Shown in pieces: positions 11,030 through 25,130 of a DNA stretch of 64,000 nucleotides. Made by a program: the position numbers and the translations under genes. The notes beneath the pieces were generated by a model. That model saw only the letters and a list, made by a program, of their open reading frames with translations. It made no database searches and was not told where the DNA came from. The stretch is from NCBI GenBank assembly GCA_963513935.1, contig OY740769.1:76088811-76152810 (forward strand), written 5' to 3'. This stretch comes from Aphrophora alni. Taxonomy: Eukaryota; Arthropoda; Insecta; Hemiptera; Aphrophoridae. Position 1 is the stretch's first letter; every line of letters starts with the position of its first letter.

Positions 11030-14000
11030 ACACCAAACCACACTATACCTATCATCTACCTACTTTCTTCTTCGAGTTTTCGATTTACTATCTTGTTTTT
11101 TATTACCTCAAACGCCTGACTTTACTTTCATCCTGTCTTACTGTTGACCGTTCCGATTTACTCTCTCAGTATTTCTTCTTTATTCAAATTTATCCTTCTC
11201 TTTGGAAAAACCGCGGATTTATCATGTTTTTCACACTTATTGAAAAGCTATGTTCAATATAAATGCATTTAATATTCCACCCTCAATGCATCTCCTAAGT
11301 CTATTACAGATTTTGGTGTTGTACAGTCAACCATCTTGGTACAGTCAATCTTGGATAAACTGCCTAATGTTCTAACTTTTCCGTTCAAACCGGCAACGAA
11401 CTTGGTTCTTATTAAGCTGATAAGCAACCTTAGAATGGAAACGTCTCATGGATTTACGCAGTTGGACCAGGCTAGCTTCTCATTGTGCAACATCTTGGCA
11501 GAACGATGGTGAACTAAAAGGGAAGGGCGCTAGCACTGTCTCTTTCCCACACTCACTATGTATGAACGTTTCATAATAAGGTTCAGCAATAATCGCTCGA
11601 TTCAATAAATTTAGTTTATTATCACTCTGCTAAAATAATGGCGTTGTCAAAGCTTTTACTTCGATCATTGCTCGCGGAGTTTCTTTATAAAAATTGTTAG
11701 TATAGTTTTTAATTTCTATCTGGTGGTTTAGCGTAGTCATGGTATAGATGATGTTTGAATTTTAGATTCCTAAAAGTAATTTTAAATGTTGATGAACAAA
11801 ATAAAAATGTGATCAAAAGTAGGTAAGTTAAGCCACATTTACGTTCAAATAACTAACTAGTGTTAAAAACGCACTTACAAACTATTTCTAAATGGTATTA
11901 TTTGAAGGTTTTGAAATTACATGGTCAGTGAATTTCGAAATAGGAAGTCTTATGATCTGTATATTTACCAAATTTGATATTATTTCAAATGTTTATGAAG
12001 GGGTAGAAGGTGTGACATCTTTGTCTTTTCATAAGATAATTGTTTGTTTTTGTTTTTTCTATTTTTAATTGCAGTGCCATTATTAATTCAACGATATCAG
12101 TAAAACATAGTAAATACCAAATTAATTACTACAATACAATAATAAGAAAGTACGTAATAAACACTATTGACGGTTGAGTGATATTAAAACAGTTTAGTGA
12201 AATTAGAAATAATTATATTATAGATATTAATTGAATATATGAAAGCTGCTATAACCCGAGGGACGAAGATAGAATTTCAAACTGTCCTAGATAACTAGGG
12301 AATAAAAATAAAGATAAGTATGGATATATAACAAATGGAGCGGAAATACAAGTGGAAACAGTTTATGAACGCCATGATATCGATAGATAAGAGGTAAATA
12401 AAGTTATATACGAGGCCTGATCTGATATACGAGAACCAAAGAGTAACTCGGAGGGGAAGTGTATATAATATTGAACTATGAGGGTATGAAGAATGGTTCA
12501 ATGAAAAACAATATAAAGAAGGTTTGGTTAGGTTAGATTATATTGGGTTAGGTTTGGAATAACTTGTACAATGGAAGTTTGCGCAATGCATCATAGACTA
12601 TACTTGATTAAACGAGACCCGTGGATCTAATCTACTATCTTATTAAATCATTTTCCCCCAATTCCTATCTAATGAATTAAATTACGAACTAAACTAATTC
12701 AATTAACCCTAAACGGCGATATTAGAATATTTGTGAACTTCAGTAAACAGGCCTTGATAGGTATTTTATTTCTATTTATACTATCTCTACATATTTAAGC
12801 TGTAAGCTACGTCTTCCCGTCTCTCTTATAACTCAAGAACCGATGATTCTATAGTCATGCTGTTTTTTCCATTGTAGGTTGTCTTATCTGGGGAGGTTTA
12901 ATTCTGTGTTTGAATAAAATTAGTTTAGTGGTTTTGAAGTTAACAATTTGTGTTTCCAAGCAAAGACAAAAATGGGAAAGATCGTCATATTTTAAGCATT
13001 TTCTTAAAATTTTTGGAGACAATATATATTTTGCCACTGTTAATAATTGTATATGTAAAACTAATTTAGTCTATTCATGAAAAATAAAAATCCAGATTTT
13101 ACGGTATATTATACATATTTTCTTAAAATCCTCGGCATAAACATGTGTATTGTCAATAGCAACATAGTTATATGACATTAATATAAACGTTAATCGAAAC
13201 TGATTTTTTTTTTAATTTGGACAATAGTTTCCGAGTTATAACCATTTTTCGCTGCGACAAAATTATTATGCAGTGTATTGTAAACGTTAGTTGGAACTAA
13301 AATCTTTTTTAAATGGGTGCAACAGTTCTCAATTTACAATATTTTCTTAGCGATTAAAATGACATTATCACATTGCACATTTCAAGGACAATATACATCT
13401 GATCAAAAATAAAATTGAAGCTTATGTAACAAGCTTAAAATCTCATTTAATATCATTAAAATCGCTTGAGATTTCAAAGTCCAAAATTATAGGTGTTTTA
13501 GTTTTAAAACCTCGTATTTTAATGTGAGTGATAAGTCAATCCAAGTTTGCAGAGCTCATGTTTCTCGTAATGGACAAGTGACATGTTCGCATACGAGTTC
13601 TATGAGCAATCAAACCTGCTGTCGCATAATGGTAAAACTAAATATATTGTTTCCAATGAGGTACTACGATATCATTTTTTGTTTTCTCATTTTCTGGTTC
13701 CTCTATCAATTATAATATATAATAAATATACACACATAGTGCGATTTCCTCATGAGCATATATAGGGTATACATATAAAGTAAAATTACTATCTATCGCT
13801 AAACTGGCACTAATATTCCCCTATTTGCTAAATACTTAGCCACTAACTTTCAGAAAAGATAATCCAATAAAAAACAATACAAAACACTTTCAAAACTTCA
13901 TTCGTTGCACAGATCACTTAACACTCTCTGTTATTTGAAAACAACCGCCCCCAGCTGATTTCCTGTTCCCTTCTCTCAGCGTTCGGCTCTCTCTTGGTTT

Positions 14001-15590
14001 TTCCCAATCTGCCACTAAGTAACATTTGGAGTGTTCAATGTAATACAAAATAGGTTTATGTTTTCTAACATATTTACTAAACTCAGTAATAAGTTAAATA
14101 TGTAGGTGAAATATTAATATCATTAACGGCATTTGTATTCTCTGAATGTCACATTGATTAACCAGTTTTGATTCAATCGATGTAATATTAGTTTCTTTCA
14201 TGGTTAATGAGAATAAAACAAGTTACTTAATTGGGAGAATTTAGCCAGAGACTGTCCCTTGACGACATGACGTAATTTTTATCTCCATTTCTAAGTGTAG
14301 TAGGCATTCATTAGTGTAGTAGGCATTATATAAAGTCATAAGAAGGAGTGATTTAACTATCTGTACGATCATTAAACATGTATCCAAACAATACTTATCA
14401 CAAAAATAATATAAATTTAAAATCAACTGAAACCTACGTCATAATTTATTAAGGCTTAAAAGAGTGATGTGTTTGATTAAAAACTATACTGAGTTTAATC
14501 CTCCATTGTAAACAGATTTCAGCCAAGAAGAATCATGGATGGATAAAATTAGCTTCTAATCCATTGGATAAATGTATGAAAATTCTAAGAATTCTGTAAA
14601 GTAAGGATGCTACCTTCTATGTCCACACATCGATACTAACGCACATATACAAACAAACACCTACAAAACATTTGAAATGAAATTAGAACTACAACAAATA
14701 CAAATAGGACATCTAACAACTACCACATCAACAACTGCACGTTAACAAATTATTGGATTATCTCAATATTGTGACCAAATGATCTTCTAAAGTACATTTG
14801 ACTGCAGTGACTTCACTAAAACAATATCTAAAAAACTTCTTTTATTCTTAACAACGTAAGTTAAAGAAGGTCTATAGCTCTTTTTAAACATAGATTTGAT
14901 ATTTTTATCGTTAAAGAACGTACAGTTTTAGTTGAGAATATTTTTCGAGGTGAAAACAAATACTGTGAGACAGAGATTCATTCAGATGTTTCCAAAGCCT
15001 GTCTTTCTACATGGTGACACTTAGCGAAATTTGGTAAATACATTACAAAATATTTGCAGAGTAGCAGATTCACCAGGAAGTCAGAAGAAATCAAAATTAG
15101 AACAGGAAACACAAGTCATTTTTAACGAATTGAAAAAGATATTGGTTTTATTTCTTTTAGTTTTTATATTGGATTTTTTTAATAAGTTTAGTTCCTCTAT
15201 GAAATCACACTCAATGAGTTCGAGATACGGTCAATAGTAACAAAACTTTATTGAGGAAAAACAACTAAAACTGCTGAATTGCTGAATGAATGTCATTTTA
15301 CAGGTGAAGTTTGGTTTTTTTTATCAGGATATATAAACACTCAAAACAAAAATTTGTGGACCGCTGACAATCTACAATCAAGTTACGTAAACTATAAAAT
15401 GAACAGTGACACTTTAAATTCTTGATATGAAACTAATAAGCATTAATAAATTTCTTATTTGAAAATACATTTGTCTTATTTCTTTAAAACCACTGCGGAC
15501 AGACTTCTAGAACTATAATATATAATATTCTTCTTTCAGTTTAGTCCTCTTTATGAATTATGATATATAATCTCACGTAGTTTATGTTTT
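11030..15590. other. Intergenic DNA with no recognised gene
   Basis: Stop-rich AT sequence. It holds a short ggttaggttag-type patch (12520-12560) and a somewhat GC-richer patch near 13930-14010, which could be a promoter or an LTR piece. The weak open frame at 15031-15237 has no recognised motif. The missing 5' exon of the transporter should lie here or further left, but I could not place it. Confidence 0.5.
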
Positions 15591-15597
15591 ATTTCAG

Positions 15598-16976
15598 CCA
15601 CACTCTCGATGATTTGTTCTGCACACGTCTACGGATGGCTTACTCCAACAATAAACTATTTACTTGATCCAAACAGCCCTGAACCTATGACAGAATCACA
15701 AGTTTCATGGATAATTTCAATCACTTCAGTTGGAGAACTTCTTGGTGGCTTAACAGCTGGGGTACTGTCAGACAAATGGGGACGTAAAATTTGCATCCTT
15801 CTAACTGGACCTATATTTGTCTTCACTTGGGTGATTGTAATTTTTACCAAATCGTATGTAGTCCTTTTGGTGATAAGAATTTTACAAGGTATAGCAGGTG
15901 CTACAGCCTATACTGTGACCCCTGTATATCTCGGGGAAATAGCAAGTCCTTCAATACGTGGAAGAATAACTGGATTACTGCCAATTTTTTATTTTGTAGG
16001 GAACTTTATTGAGTTCTGTTTAAACGCTTTATTTTCACACACACAGCTTACTGTTTTTAATGCTATTGTACCTCTGATATTTACTATCCTCTTTGCTTTT
16101 CAACCAGAAAGTCCCTACTATCTTGTCTTTAAAGGGAAAGAGTCGGAGGCTGCTGCAACTTTAGAATATCTTCGGAAAAATCATTCACAAGACAACATTT
16201 GTCGTGAGCTAGAAGAAATTAAGAATTCAGTTGCAGAAAATATAGAAAATACATATTCCTGGAAGGATGTTGTTGCCACAGCTACAGACAGACGAGCTCT
16301 TTTAATACTAATTTTAGTAGGAGTAATACAGGTTTACAGCGGATTCTTAACGCTGACATCATATGCTACTCATTTGTTTGTCTTATCGCATACTTCTTTT
16401 ATCTCTCCCGACATTTTTACAATAATTCTCGGCCTTGCAATGCTTCTAGGAGGGTTAGTTAATTCATTCATTGTAGATTCATTTGGAAGACGTCCTCTCC
16501 TATTTATTTCCTGTTTTGGTTCATTTTTCTCTTTACTAATAGTTGGAATATCTTTCTATCTAAATCAATGCACCACTATATATATTTCATATTACAACTG
16601 GGCTGTTCCGTTAGGAATAATTATGTATTGTATATTTATGGTAATAGGAATAATTCCCATTATTTTAACATATACTTTTGAATTATTTACCACTAAAACC
16701 AGAGGAAAAGCTGCGAGTATTTCAACTATCAATATAACTGTGGGAGCCTTTGTTTGCGTTAACCTTTATCAAACTATTATCGATTATTGTGGTTTGTTTG
16801 CAGTATTTTGGTATCTTGCATTCATATGTTCGACAGGAGGTGTCTTATTGTACTATTTAGCCCCAGAAACAAAGGAAAAATCATTAGTTCAAATACGTGC
16901 TGAACTGTTAAATGTAAGTAACAGAAAACACAAAATACAAAAAAAATATAGAACGGAAGAGTTAGAAACATTATAG
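15598..16976 (+). CDS. Facilitated trehalose/sugar transporter, Tret1-like (MFS); 3' exon
   Basis: A twelve-helix major facilitator sugar transporter of the insect Tret1/GLUT-like group, which would move trehalose or hexoses across the plasma membrane. The exon starts after an acceptor (tttatttcag, ending 15597). Its first two bases complete a split codon, and ACA CTC TCG lead into an in-frame ATG at 15609. Counted from that ATG there are 455 residues: D55-x-x-GRK, E110...RGR (sugar transporter signature), PESPYYL 166-172, the TM7 block QVYSGF 240-245, DSFGRRPLL 289-297, ELF...TRGKA near 357-367, and PETK 418-421. TM7 usually has QQxSG, here QVYSG. TM1 begins right at the exon edge, so a short N-terminal exon probably lies upstream. 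The internal ATG is possible but would cut TM1. The frame is intact with no stops. Exact substrate cannot be read from the sequence. Confidence 0.9.
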
Positions 16977-17250
16977 TGTAAGTGTATTTTAAATAAGGAC
17001 ATTGGTAGGAAATTTAATATACATTTTTGTTAATTAATTGTTCTTTGTGTAATGTCAGATTTATCAAACATATATTATGTTTAAACTCATTCACTGATTA
17101 TGAATAGTGCAAAATTTTTAACATCTAATAGTATAATGTTTTTACTTTATTCACGTAGTTGAAATAGTTCTATAAATAATATTTTGAGTTTTAGTGGCTT
17201 CAAAACAATACAACAATTAATTTGACAGTATCTCACTTTAAATAGTGTTG

Positions 17251-17256
17251 AATAAA
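17251..17256 (+). terminator. Candidate polyadenylation signal of the transporter
   Basis: AATAAA lies about 275 bp after the transporter stop, the first canonical hexamer I noticed there. Confidence 0.4.
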
Positions 17257-18047
17257 TTATTTACAAACAATTCATAAACTTCCTCACACATCCATTCACA
17301 AAATCAAAGACTAATACATAAAAGGTATTCCATTATATGTAACCCTAATAATTTTGGATATTTCATGATGTAGTCTCAGGATAGTTTTAGGGCGTAGTTT
17401 GAACCTATTTAAATTAAATCGCTAAAGCCACTTTTGAGAAAGTTTGTTTTTTTCTTTCTTAGGATAATCCCAAATTTTAAATTGTTATAGTAAAATTTTA
17501 GTGTCTATGAACATAGCTTATAAGGCTTCATGTTTAAATTATTTCAGTAGTATGTTTCAGCAAACAAAATTACATCTTATCATTAATCGAAACATGTAAA
17601 ATTTGATGAAAATTTGGTGAAAATTAAACTGTACGTATAAAATGTTGCTTCAGACTTGAAAATAAATACTGTCTTTCTACATGGTGATACTGTGTGAGAA
17701 ATTAAAACTAAAATTTAGCTTTAATGACGGGAACAGTATTAGATATTGACTCTGATCAGTCATTGGATAACGACGAAATTATAAAGTTAAAATAAACGAT
17801 AATTAAACACAACTTATTTTACGATTCCATTTTACGCCAAATTTAACATGACCTGGAAAACCCCAATTCGATTGTTTGGAGGCGATGAATGACTTCAATG
17901 GTGTTTTACTTATAAAATAAATTACAATACTGCTTGAAGCTTCTTGAGGGTTCATTATTTGGGCTCACGCTCAACTCCAAAACATATACAATTATTATTT
18001 ATATATATATATATAATCATTGTTAAAACAAAAGGCAACAACATTAC

Positions 18048-18190
18048 AACATTTTTATACTGTAGTGGTGCTTATATATATATATATATATATATAAGCA
18101 CCACTACAGTATAAAAATGTTAATTAAACTAACAAAAGTTGTGTATATATGCACCACTACAGTATAAAAATGTTAGTTAAACAAACAAAA
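18048..18190. repeat. Palindrome around an AT tract, with a third direct copy
   Basis: Arm aacatttttatactgtagtg (18048 onward, running to gtgctta) is followed by (TA)n and then its exact reverse complement ending near 18121. This could form a long hairpin. The right arm plus its flank gcaccactacagtataaaaa...aacaaaagtt is then repeated in the same direction at 18151-18194, about 53 bp on. Confidence 0.85.
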
Positions 18191-18630
18191 GTTCTATACA
18201 CACATACATATATATGTTTTAAAGTTTGTAAACAAATTTTTTTTTTCAATTTTTCATTCTAGTGTAAATGTGTTTACACAATTTAATAAAAGTATGGTTA
18301 CACTAAATTTGGCATAAAATAGAAAACATACAACTGCTAGACAGATCAAAGTTTAAAATAAATATCGTCAAGGATAAGCCGAAAACCAAGTTTGGGTTGT
18401 GTATTTGGAATCTCTCGCTACGAATGATAAGTAGGTTCAAACTTAACACCTTATATTTTTTTTTTAAGTTGGCAGTTTTTGAATGTGAATTATGATATAT
18501 CAATCAGTCAGTGAGACTGCCATTAATCATTTTAATCTATATAACTGGTTGTATATTTTAAGTACAAGCCTCTAACGGCAGGGTAATAATTATTTGATTA
18601 AAATATAGTTAGGCCTACCACACTTAAAAG

Positions 18631-18633
<3 letters not shown>

Positions 18634-18662
<29 letters not shown>
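18634..18662. repeat. (AT)n microsatellite
   Basis: About 28 bp of alternating AT. Confidence 0.9.
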
Positions 18663-18665
<3 letters not shown>

Positions 18666-20169
18666 TTTCCATAACATTAAATGAAAATATAGGATTTTTT
18701 TTATCAATTTCTTATATAATACAGTTGGAAGCTATATATAAATTTGATAACAAGCAACAACCATTTCGGATGGTTTGTGTGTGACAGGTTTAGTCAATAG
18801 GTTAGATTCTTTGGTGCTTTTGCATGTACACTGATCAGTTTCTGTTTAAAGACATGCACATTATGAGGTTAGAGTGCAGATAACAAACAGGCATCAAATA
18901 TGCCCAAAACTTACGGTACCTGAATTTATTGTAGTCCTTGAAATACCACGACAGCTTATAATAAATTAGAGACGGCCTCAAGCTTGTCTTAGACAATACT
19001 TTCATAAATTCTTTGCAAAATTTACTTCACATGTAATTGTTATTTTGTAACTTGGTCAGAAGAATTGTTTTACTGTAATAAAAAAAAAATTAGTGTATGG
19101 ATTAAGAATTCTTATATTTATCCTCTATAATCCTAACGTCATGCTTAATAAATCTAACTTCATTTTAAACTTTATTCAAACGGAATGAAAAACTTAAAAT
19201 AAAGTACAGTAGTGTACTAGCAACTGGAACTTGATTTTTGTCAAACATCTATTAAGCTATATCTAAAGCAAACTTAGCTATAGATGGTTGCTTTGTAAAC
19301 TCTCGTCGAACTTTATGGGTTTCCTACGCACTGTAAGCTTTCATCTGAAAGTTTGAAAATAACACGATGGCCGTACATGGGAACTTTGTCCTCCACAATC
19401 CATATTCGTCATACGTTCCGTGTTTCCTCAGATCTATAAGACGAACGTTCTGCATAGTTACATTATTTGTTAATATTAATAATAACGTCTTATAAAAATG
19501 ATAAAATATTGATTATTTTTAACCTAAATGTAGAAAAAATCTATATAAAACTGTAATCGATAAAGTAAAAGAAATGCTCATAAAAAAATACACTAGTGTC
19601 TATGTTATTTTAAAGAATAAGAATATCACTGCAATTTGAAAATTTCACAATCAAGAATTCATGAGTGTGGACATTTTAAGTAGTTCTACATAAAATCAGA
19701 ACGTATCACTGACTTTTCATTTGATTATGTGGTAAGGAAAATGCACAAACATTGTTATAATTCACAAAAAGTAAATTTATTACCATTACTTGTTTTAACC
19801 TTGTAGAGATTCATGTAAACAATTACAAATATGTATAAATGCATGTATATTGCAAACTTTATTCAGCCTAACTAACAACAACAAAATAACAATGGGGCTA
19901 ATTTTAAGCTATATCAGCTGATTATTATCATATGCTGGTCATATGTTCAACAGTTGATTATTAACATAATATTATGGTAGCCAACACAGAGATCATTTAC
20001 AAATGAGTAAAGGTTGAAACCGGTAGGTCAAGTGTTCTGCGCTTTCTGATTGGGTGACGATGACGGATTGTCCTCTGTTCTTTCAGGATTGTGTTTTTGC
20101 TGTGACTAATAGATGGTCTTATAACTAGAAATGTTCTTTGGTTTGGCCTTGTTGGAGAGGTACGTTTTC

Positions 20170-23045
20170 CTGCAGAAATCCTATCAGCCCAATAATTTCC
20201 TCCATCATGTTTTTTTCCATTTTCTGAAAATTGTCAGCTTCCTTTGCAGTAGGTATTAAATGTCTTTGATTTCTTCGGATAACTCCATTTACTGAAAAAG
20301 ATCTTAGTTCGTCTCCCTGCTACCATTACTGTACTATACCTTTTTATATATGTAATCTAAACTCTTTGGCCTTTTTTTCAATTATTCAAGTTTATTAATT
20401 TCGTGCCTTTTGTTGTAGAGTCCTTTGTACTTTTCTTTTGTTATCGTTGCCTATTTAGAATATTCCTTCAAGTTTGGCAATTTAGAAATCAAGTTAGAAG
20501 TGGCTGTTAACAAATTATCCAAAGTAACAATTCTGCTGAAGAGTGTCAAGACTCCAGAGAAGTTGCTCTATATACTAAAAACCCCAGATATGAATTACTA
20601 TACTTTTAAAGATATTTTTTGCAATTGCTACTGCTCATTCTGCTGAGTTATTGGACTGGTGCAATTTCGAGCTAGAAGGTACATGATGAATATTATATTC
20701 GTTATCAAAATGTTCAAATTCTTCTGCTGGAAACTGTGAGCCATTATCTGACATCACCACACTAGGGTTTCCATGTCTGACAAAAATTATTTTCTGTAAG
20801 CCAATAACTGACACCACCAAAATAGGGATTCCATGTCTGGCAAAAATTACTTTTATTTTCTGTATTCTAATAAACGACGACTAGATTTATTTAGCTCTAA
20901 CAGCTCAATGAACTTGAAAAGATAATCTTGCAATACAAGATATGGTCTCCCGTTGTGCTCTAAAATATCTATTTCTATCCTTTCCCAATGTTTTTTTTGG
21001 AATCTCGAGTTTAAAAAGTAGTTCCCCCGGATTTTTTCTGTAGGGCTACTATATGCATTGAGGACAATCATAAACTTGATGCTTGACCTCCAACATTATT
21101 CCTGGCCACCATACACACTCACAAGTTCTAGATTGACTTCGCACATTTCCAGAATCTATTTTCACAATTCATTTGGTATGTAAACCTTGTATATTTCATA
21201 GCAAACTAGATCATGCGCTTCTCTAAAGACTGCAATGACACCCAGACATAATACATTTAATTAGTTATTGAATAGTTGGACACTGGAATACTTCCTATTA
21301 CTGACTTTACTAATAAGTCAACCTATTCATCAAAATTGTCTTGATTTTTCGAAGACTCTTTCAGTGGTTTTCAAGAAAACGTGTCTAGTATATAAAAATG
21401 TTACCTTGAATAAATTGCACTTTATAGTTAACTCTTACCAAATGGATGTGAAACCTTGGAATCAAGCACTAAGTTCATCAACTGGTTGATCACCAATAAT
21501 TTACACTAGAGGTTTATGATTAATTAAATGGCTAGTGTTTACCCCTAGCCATTCCATAAAACCTCTCGCAAACTCATGTCAAATCTAACACCTTTTTTTC
21601 AATTTAAACATATGGGGTCCTTACAGGTCTCATTGTCCTAGAACATAAATTATATTGAACCGGGAGCCATATGTAGTTTACAAGTTGCTCAATCACTTCA
21701 CCCAAGCGGTACTGTAATGGATCAGCTGACACTGTAGTTTCCTTATTAGGATTAGACAGTAATAGTTCTTTAATCAAATTGAATAATGATTGCTGTTTGT
21801 TAGATCACTCTCAATTGTAACCTGCCTTCACGAATCTCTAAGTGGTTTAACAACTGTGATCAAATCTTGAGTAGACTTTCCTAAATAAATTACCATACCA
21901 AGTAAAGTGACCAATACCTCCTTATTCATTGGTTGTTTCATTTCTAAGATAACTCTGATTTTTTCGGTACGACTTTCTATTTATTTTATGATTGCATGTC
22001 CGAGAAAATTTACTCTTTTAGTTAAGAATATACAGTTCTCAGCAATTAAAGTCTTCTTTCATCAAAGGTCTTAGTTTTTAACTCCTCCCTAATTGCCCCT
22101 AAAATCTAAACATCATCGGCTGAATTCATAATTCCTTCAAGACCATCCTGAATAAAAGACATCCTTCGCTGAAAATTTTCAGGAGCTGAACAAATCCCAA
22201 TGGCAACAACAGTTTTAAAAAAATATTCTAAATAGTGTTAGCCTATATATGTGATTAATTTAGGTAAAGCATTTGTTAATGGTAACTGCCAAAATCCACT
22301 ATTGGCATCTAATTTACCAAATAATATACTTAGCATCTCTCATGACTCCTGACTACTAGAGACTCTTTACAGATGAAAGAATAACTCTTTCACGTATTAC
22401 ACTGTTTTTTAGATACTTAAAGTCTGTCATCATTATTTTTGGGAATAACCACAATAGGAGTACACCATTCAATTTGATGTATAATATATTCAATTATGCC
22501 TCCTTTATCAATTATCTCTAGTTCGTTTTTCACACAATATTTAAGATTAGAGGTTTACTATCAATTTTAAACTTAATGTTATATATAGTTCATCTAGGGA
22601 CTTTTAAGTCATTAAAATTTTAGAACATTTCCATTTAATTTGTTCTTGTTTTCCAGTATCTTGTTCTTAAACTTCATTTACATATTTAAATACATTTAAA
22701 CAACTCATACGTTTACGGTCTGAAGGGGTTCCTTTGTCCATCTATTACATAATATATTTACTCTTTGCACTCAACATTGTTAACATCATTAACAATAATT
22801 AATAGTAAGCCCAGCACTATGCGTACATGGGTCTCTTAGTAAAGTTTTGTAGGTAAAATAGACAGTCCTATTAATAGTCTCCACATGTTCCCATCCAAAG
22901 CTTGTTACATTGGCACAAGTATCAATTTTAATTTTATGCCATTTCATTACTTTGCAGTTGATCAGAAATGGAGTTTCATTGCCTCTTTCTACGTCTTGTA
23001 ATATTTCAGATCTACCAATATACCAATACCATTGATTAAGCTTTG
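20170..23045 (-). pseudogene. Ty3/gypsy pol fossil (protease, RT, integrase)
   Basis: The minus strand carries a decayed Ty3/gypsy pol in normal order. From high to low coordinate: a protease-like KIDTCANVTS (about 22910) where active copies have DTGA; the RT segments KGGIIE, EWCTPIVVIPKNN (about 22450) and LDANSGFWQLPL (about 22300); then ICSAPENFQRRMS and SADDV, a decayed form of the YxDD block (22110-22200); FLGHAI and LLGMVIYLGK of the connection. The integrase follows with IEIDILEHNGRPYLVLQDY (about 20960) and FVRHGNPSVVMSDNGSQF (about 20770). A C-terminal NGVIRRNQRHLIPTAKE block lies near 20270. Two pieces are still open (20635-20820 and 20853-21071), the rest broken by many stops. It resembles the K02A2.6-like gypsy group. 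Gag remnants of the same strand lie at 24580-26450. Confidence 0.85.
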
Positions 23046-24579
23046 CTGTTTGGAACGGTTGATAAATAAAAATTTGTAAAACTAAAAAATATAAACTTAA
23101 GGCTACTATTAAATTAATTTAATTAGCCACTGAATAACTCATGTACACCAAATTATTAATATCCAATTATTTTGTATACACACCTTACTTTGAATTTGTA
23201 ATATAATATTTTCACGCGGAATTCATTTTAATTACTGAAACATTACAAATAAAAAAGTACCAAATTCATGTAAGGTTATGTACACATTGCAATTTTGAAT
23301 TCGTTGGTTCAAAAATAACTTCTAAGAAGTTAACTTTAAAATTTATTTTAAAAGAAAGTAATTACTAAACTGTGAAATTTCAACATAGAAGTTTAAAAAA
23401 CAGCATAAATTTGAAAATGTAGAATACTATATTAATAGTCTATGACTACATTTTACCCACTAAGAGGCCAATATCACCTAATATCAAGATTCATGTATCG
23501 AATGACGCATGCCCATTACATGTCTTATGACTCGTTTTTATTATAAAAGTATTTTTCCATAGAATGTTGTTTGTGTCATTTTCATTTAGACATAGCGGGA
23601 TGTTACGTTATGGATGAAACCCACGTTTATTAATTGAAAATATTACTTTCAAAAACGTACTTTTCAATGTTCCGGTCAAGAAGTTTATTTCCGCGTTAAA
23701 ATATGATATTACAATTTCAAAAAATGTATGTAGTAAAAGAATTAGACCATTTTGTTAAATAATCTTTTGATCAACTTACTAAATAATTCAGTATTAAAAT
23801 TATAAATTCCAATAAACAATGAACCCTAGAATCATGATAACCTCCAAATTTTATAATCAATAAATTACGACAAAACAAAAAAAAACATGTATATACCCAT
23901 GAAATTTAATGGATTACATTGTACATAATAGTTGTACGAACTCTTGAAGTTTTAATATTTTGTGTAAATAGTGAATTGTAAACCTCCCATGTTACATCAT
24001 TTTCTGTTTTTCGAGCTTTACTTACTCCATTCTGGTGTAAGTGTTGATTGTAAACATTTTGAAAGGTCAATAAATTACATTATTCAGTCAATTTGTTTTG
24101 AAGGCTAATATTTCATCCTTGGTCAGTGAACTGAGATAAACACCGCCTTTGTTATCAGCCGTGTTTACTTGGATGATAATTCGTTATCTACCGACAAGTC
24201 TGGTGTCTATAACTTCTGTTATTGTATACGGAGAATTTTCGTTAATGACTATGTCAGCTGTCCGCTATTGTCTTGTTAAATATTTATACATAGCCATGTA
24301 AACTGAATATTGGGAGTTCTAGTATCTACCATTCTTCATGTAAATTGATAGTTTGTTTTATGGTCTTTCCAGATATTTGTATTTTATGTAATCAGATAAT
24401 GTTAGTTTTTTTTGTCTGTGATGGGGTGTAATGACTATGATATCTTATTGTCGCCACATACTCCCTTTTTTGGATAGTTTTTTTGCTGATTTTTTTGTTG
24501 TAATAACAATACTGGGTTGAGTGATTGTTTCTAAAACAGTTTGTACAAAATTCGTATTGTCTATTTTGTGTTTATTGTT

Positions 24580-25130
24580 TGCGTGGGTGTGTTTTATATT
24601 TTGTATTAAAAGCACACTCTTCTGTCTTGTGGTTATCCATTGAGGATATTACACTTTTTTCTTTTTTTTTATAATTGTTCTTCTTACAAAATGAACAACT
24701 TTGTTTTTGATCATTTCATGTCTGATAGTTGTTAAATTGATTTTGGGTGTACGGTTGTTGCGATTCAAAATTTGGTATACGTTTTATGTAAAGGCCTATA
24801 CAATAAGTTGTTTCTTACAAGTGATTGTGGGTTGTTTGTCATTTCTTTTTTTTTTTTGACAGTCTATTGACTACTTCTGTCAAATTTTCCAGCTTTTCTG
24901 TTAGTGTGTTTGTGCTATTATATTTCCCTATATTTCCACTTTTTGTCTCAGAGGGTCATAAACATTTTTGTTTATTTAAAGTTTGTTAAATGATTGTTTG
25001 GTAACTTATCTTAAAATTTGTTTGTAGTTGTTTTAGTGTTAAGTTTTCCACTCTTTTAAAAATTTTCGGTTTTAATCCCTGTATTACGTGATTAACTCTT
25101 TGTTTTTTCCATGTTCGGGTTCATTTTTAC
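24580..25130 (-). pseudogene. Ty3/gypsy gag remnant, 3' half
   Basis: The minus strand reads VIQGLKPKIFKRVENLT (about 25050-25095), the end of a capsid domain. Further on it gives LTEKLENLTEVVNRLSKK and a zinc-knuckle-like CSFCKKN near 24690. It is colinear with the pol fossil at lower coordinates and with the other gag half at 26050-26450, from which it is separated by the fold-back repeat at 25131-26080. Short, stop-broken and assigned mostly by position. Confidence 0.55.

Larger units (their letters stand above)
16980..20100. other. Intergenic DNA, mostly featureless
   Basis: AT-rich and stop-dense. It contains the palindrome and repeat at 18048-18190 and AT tracts. A short sequence, ctgtctttctacatggtga, occurs both upstream (about 14998) and downstream (about 17669) of the transporter. 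No gene recognised. Confidence 0.5.

Noticed and set aside
15031..15237. Upstream exon of the sugar transporter
   Set aside because: It contains a SQKKSKLEQ stretch and a hydrophobic patch but no Tret1 TM1 motif, and no donor in the right phase was found.
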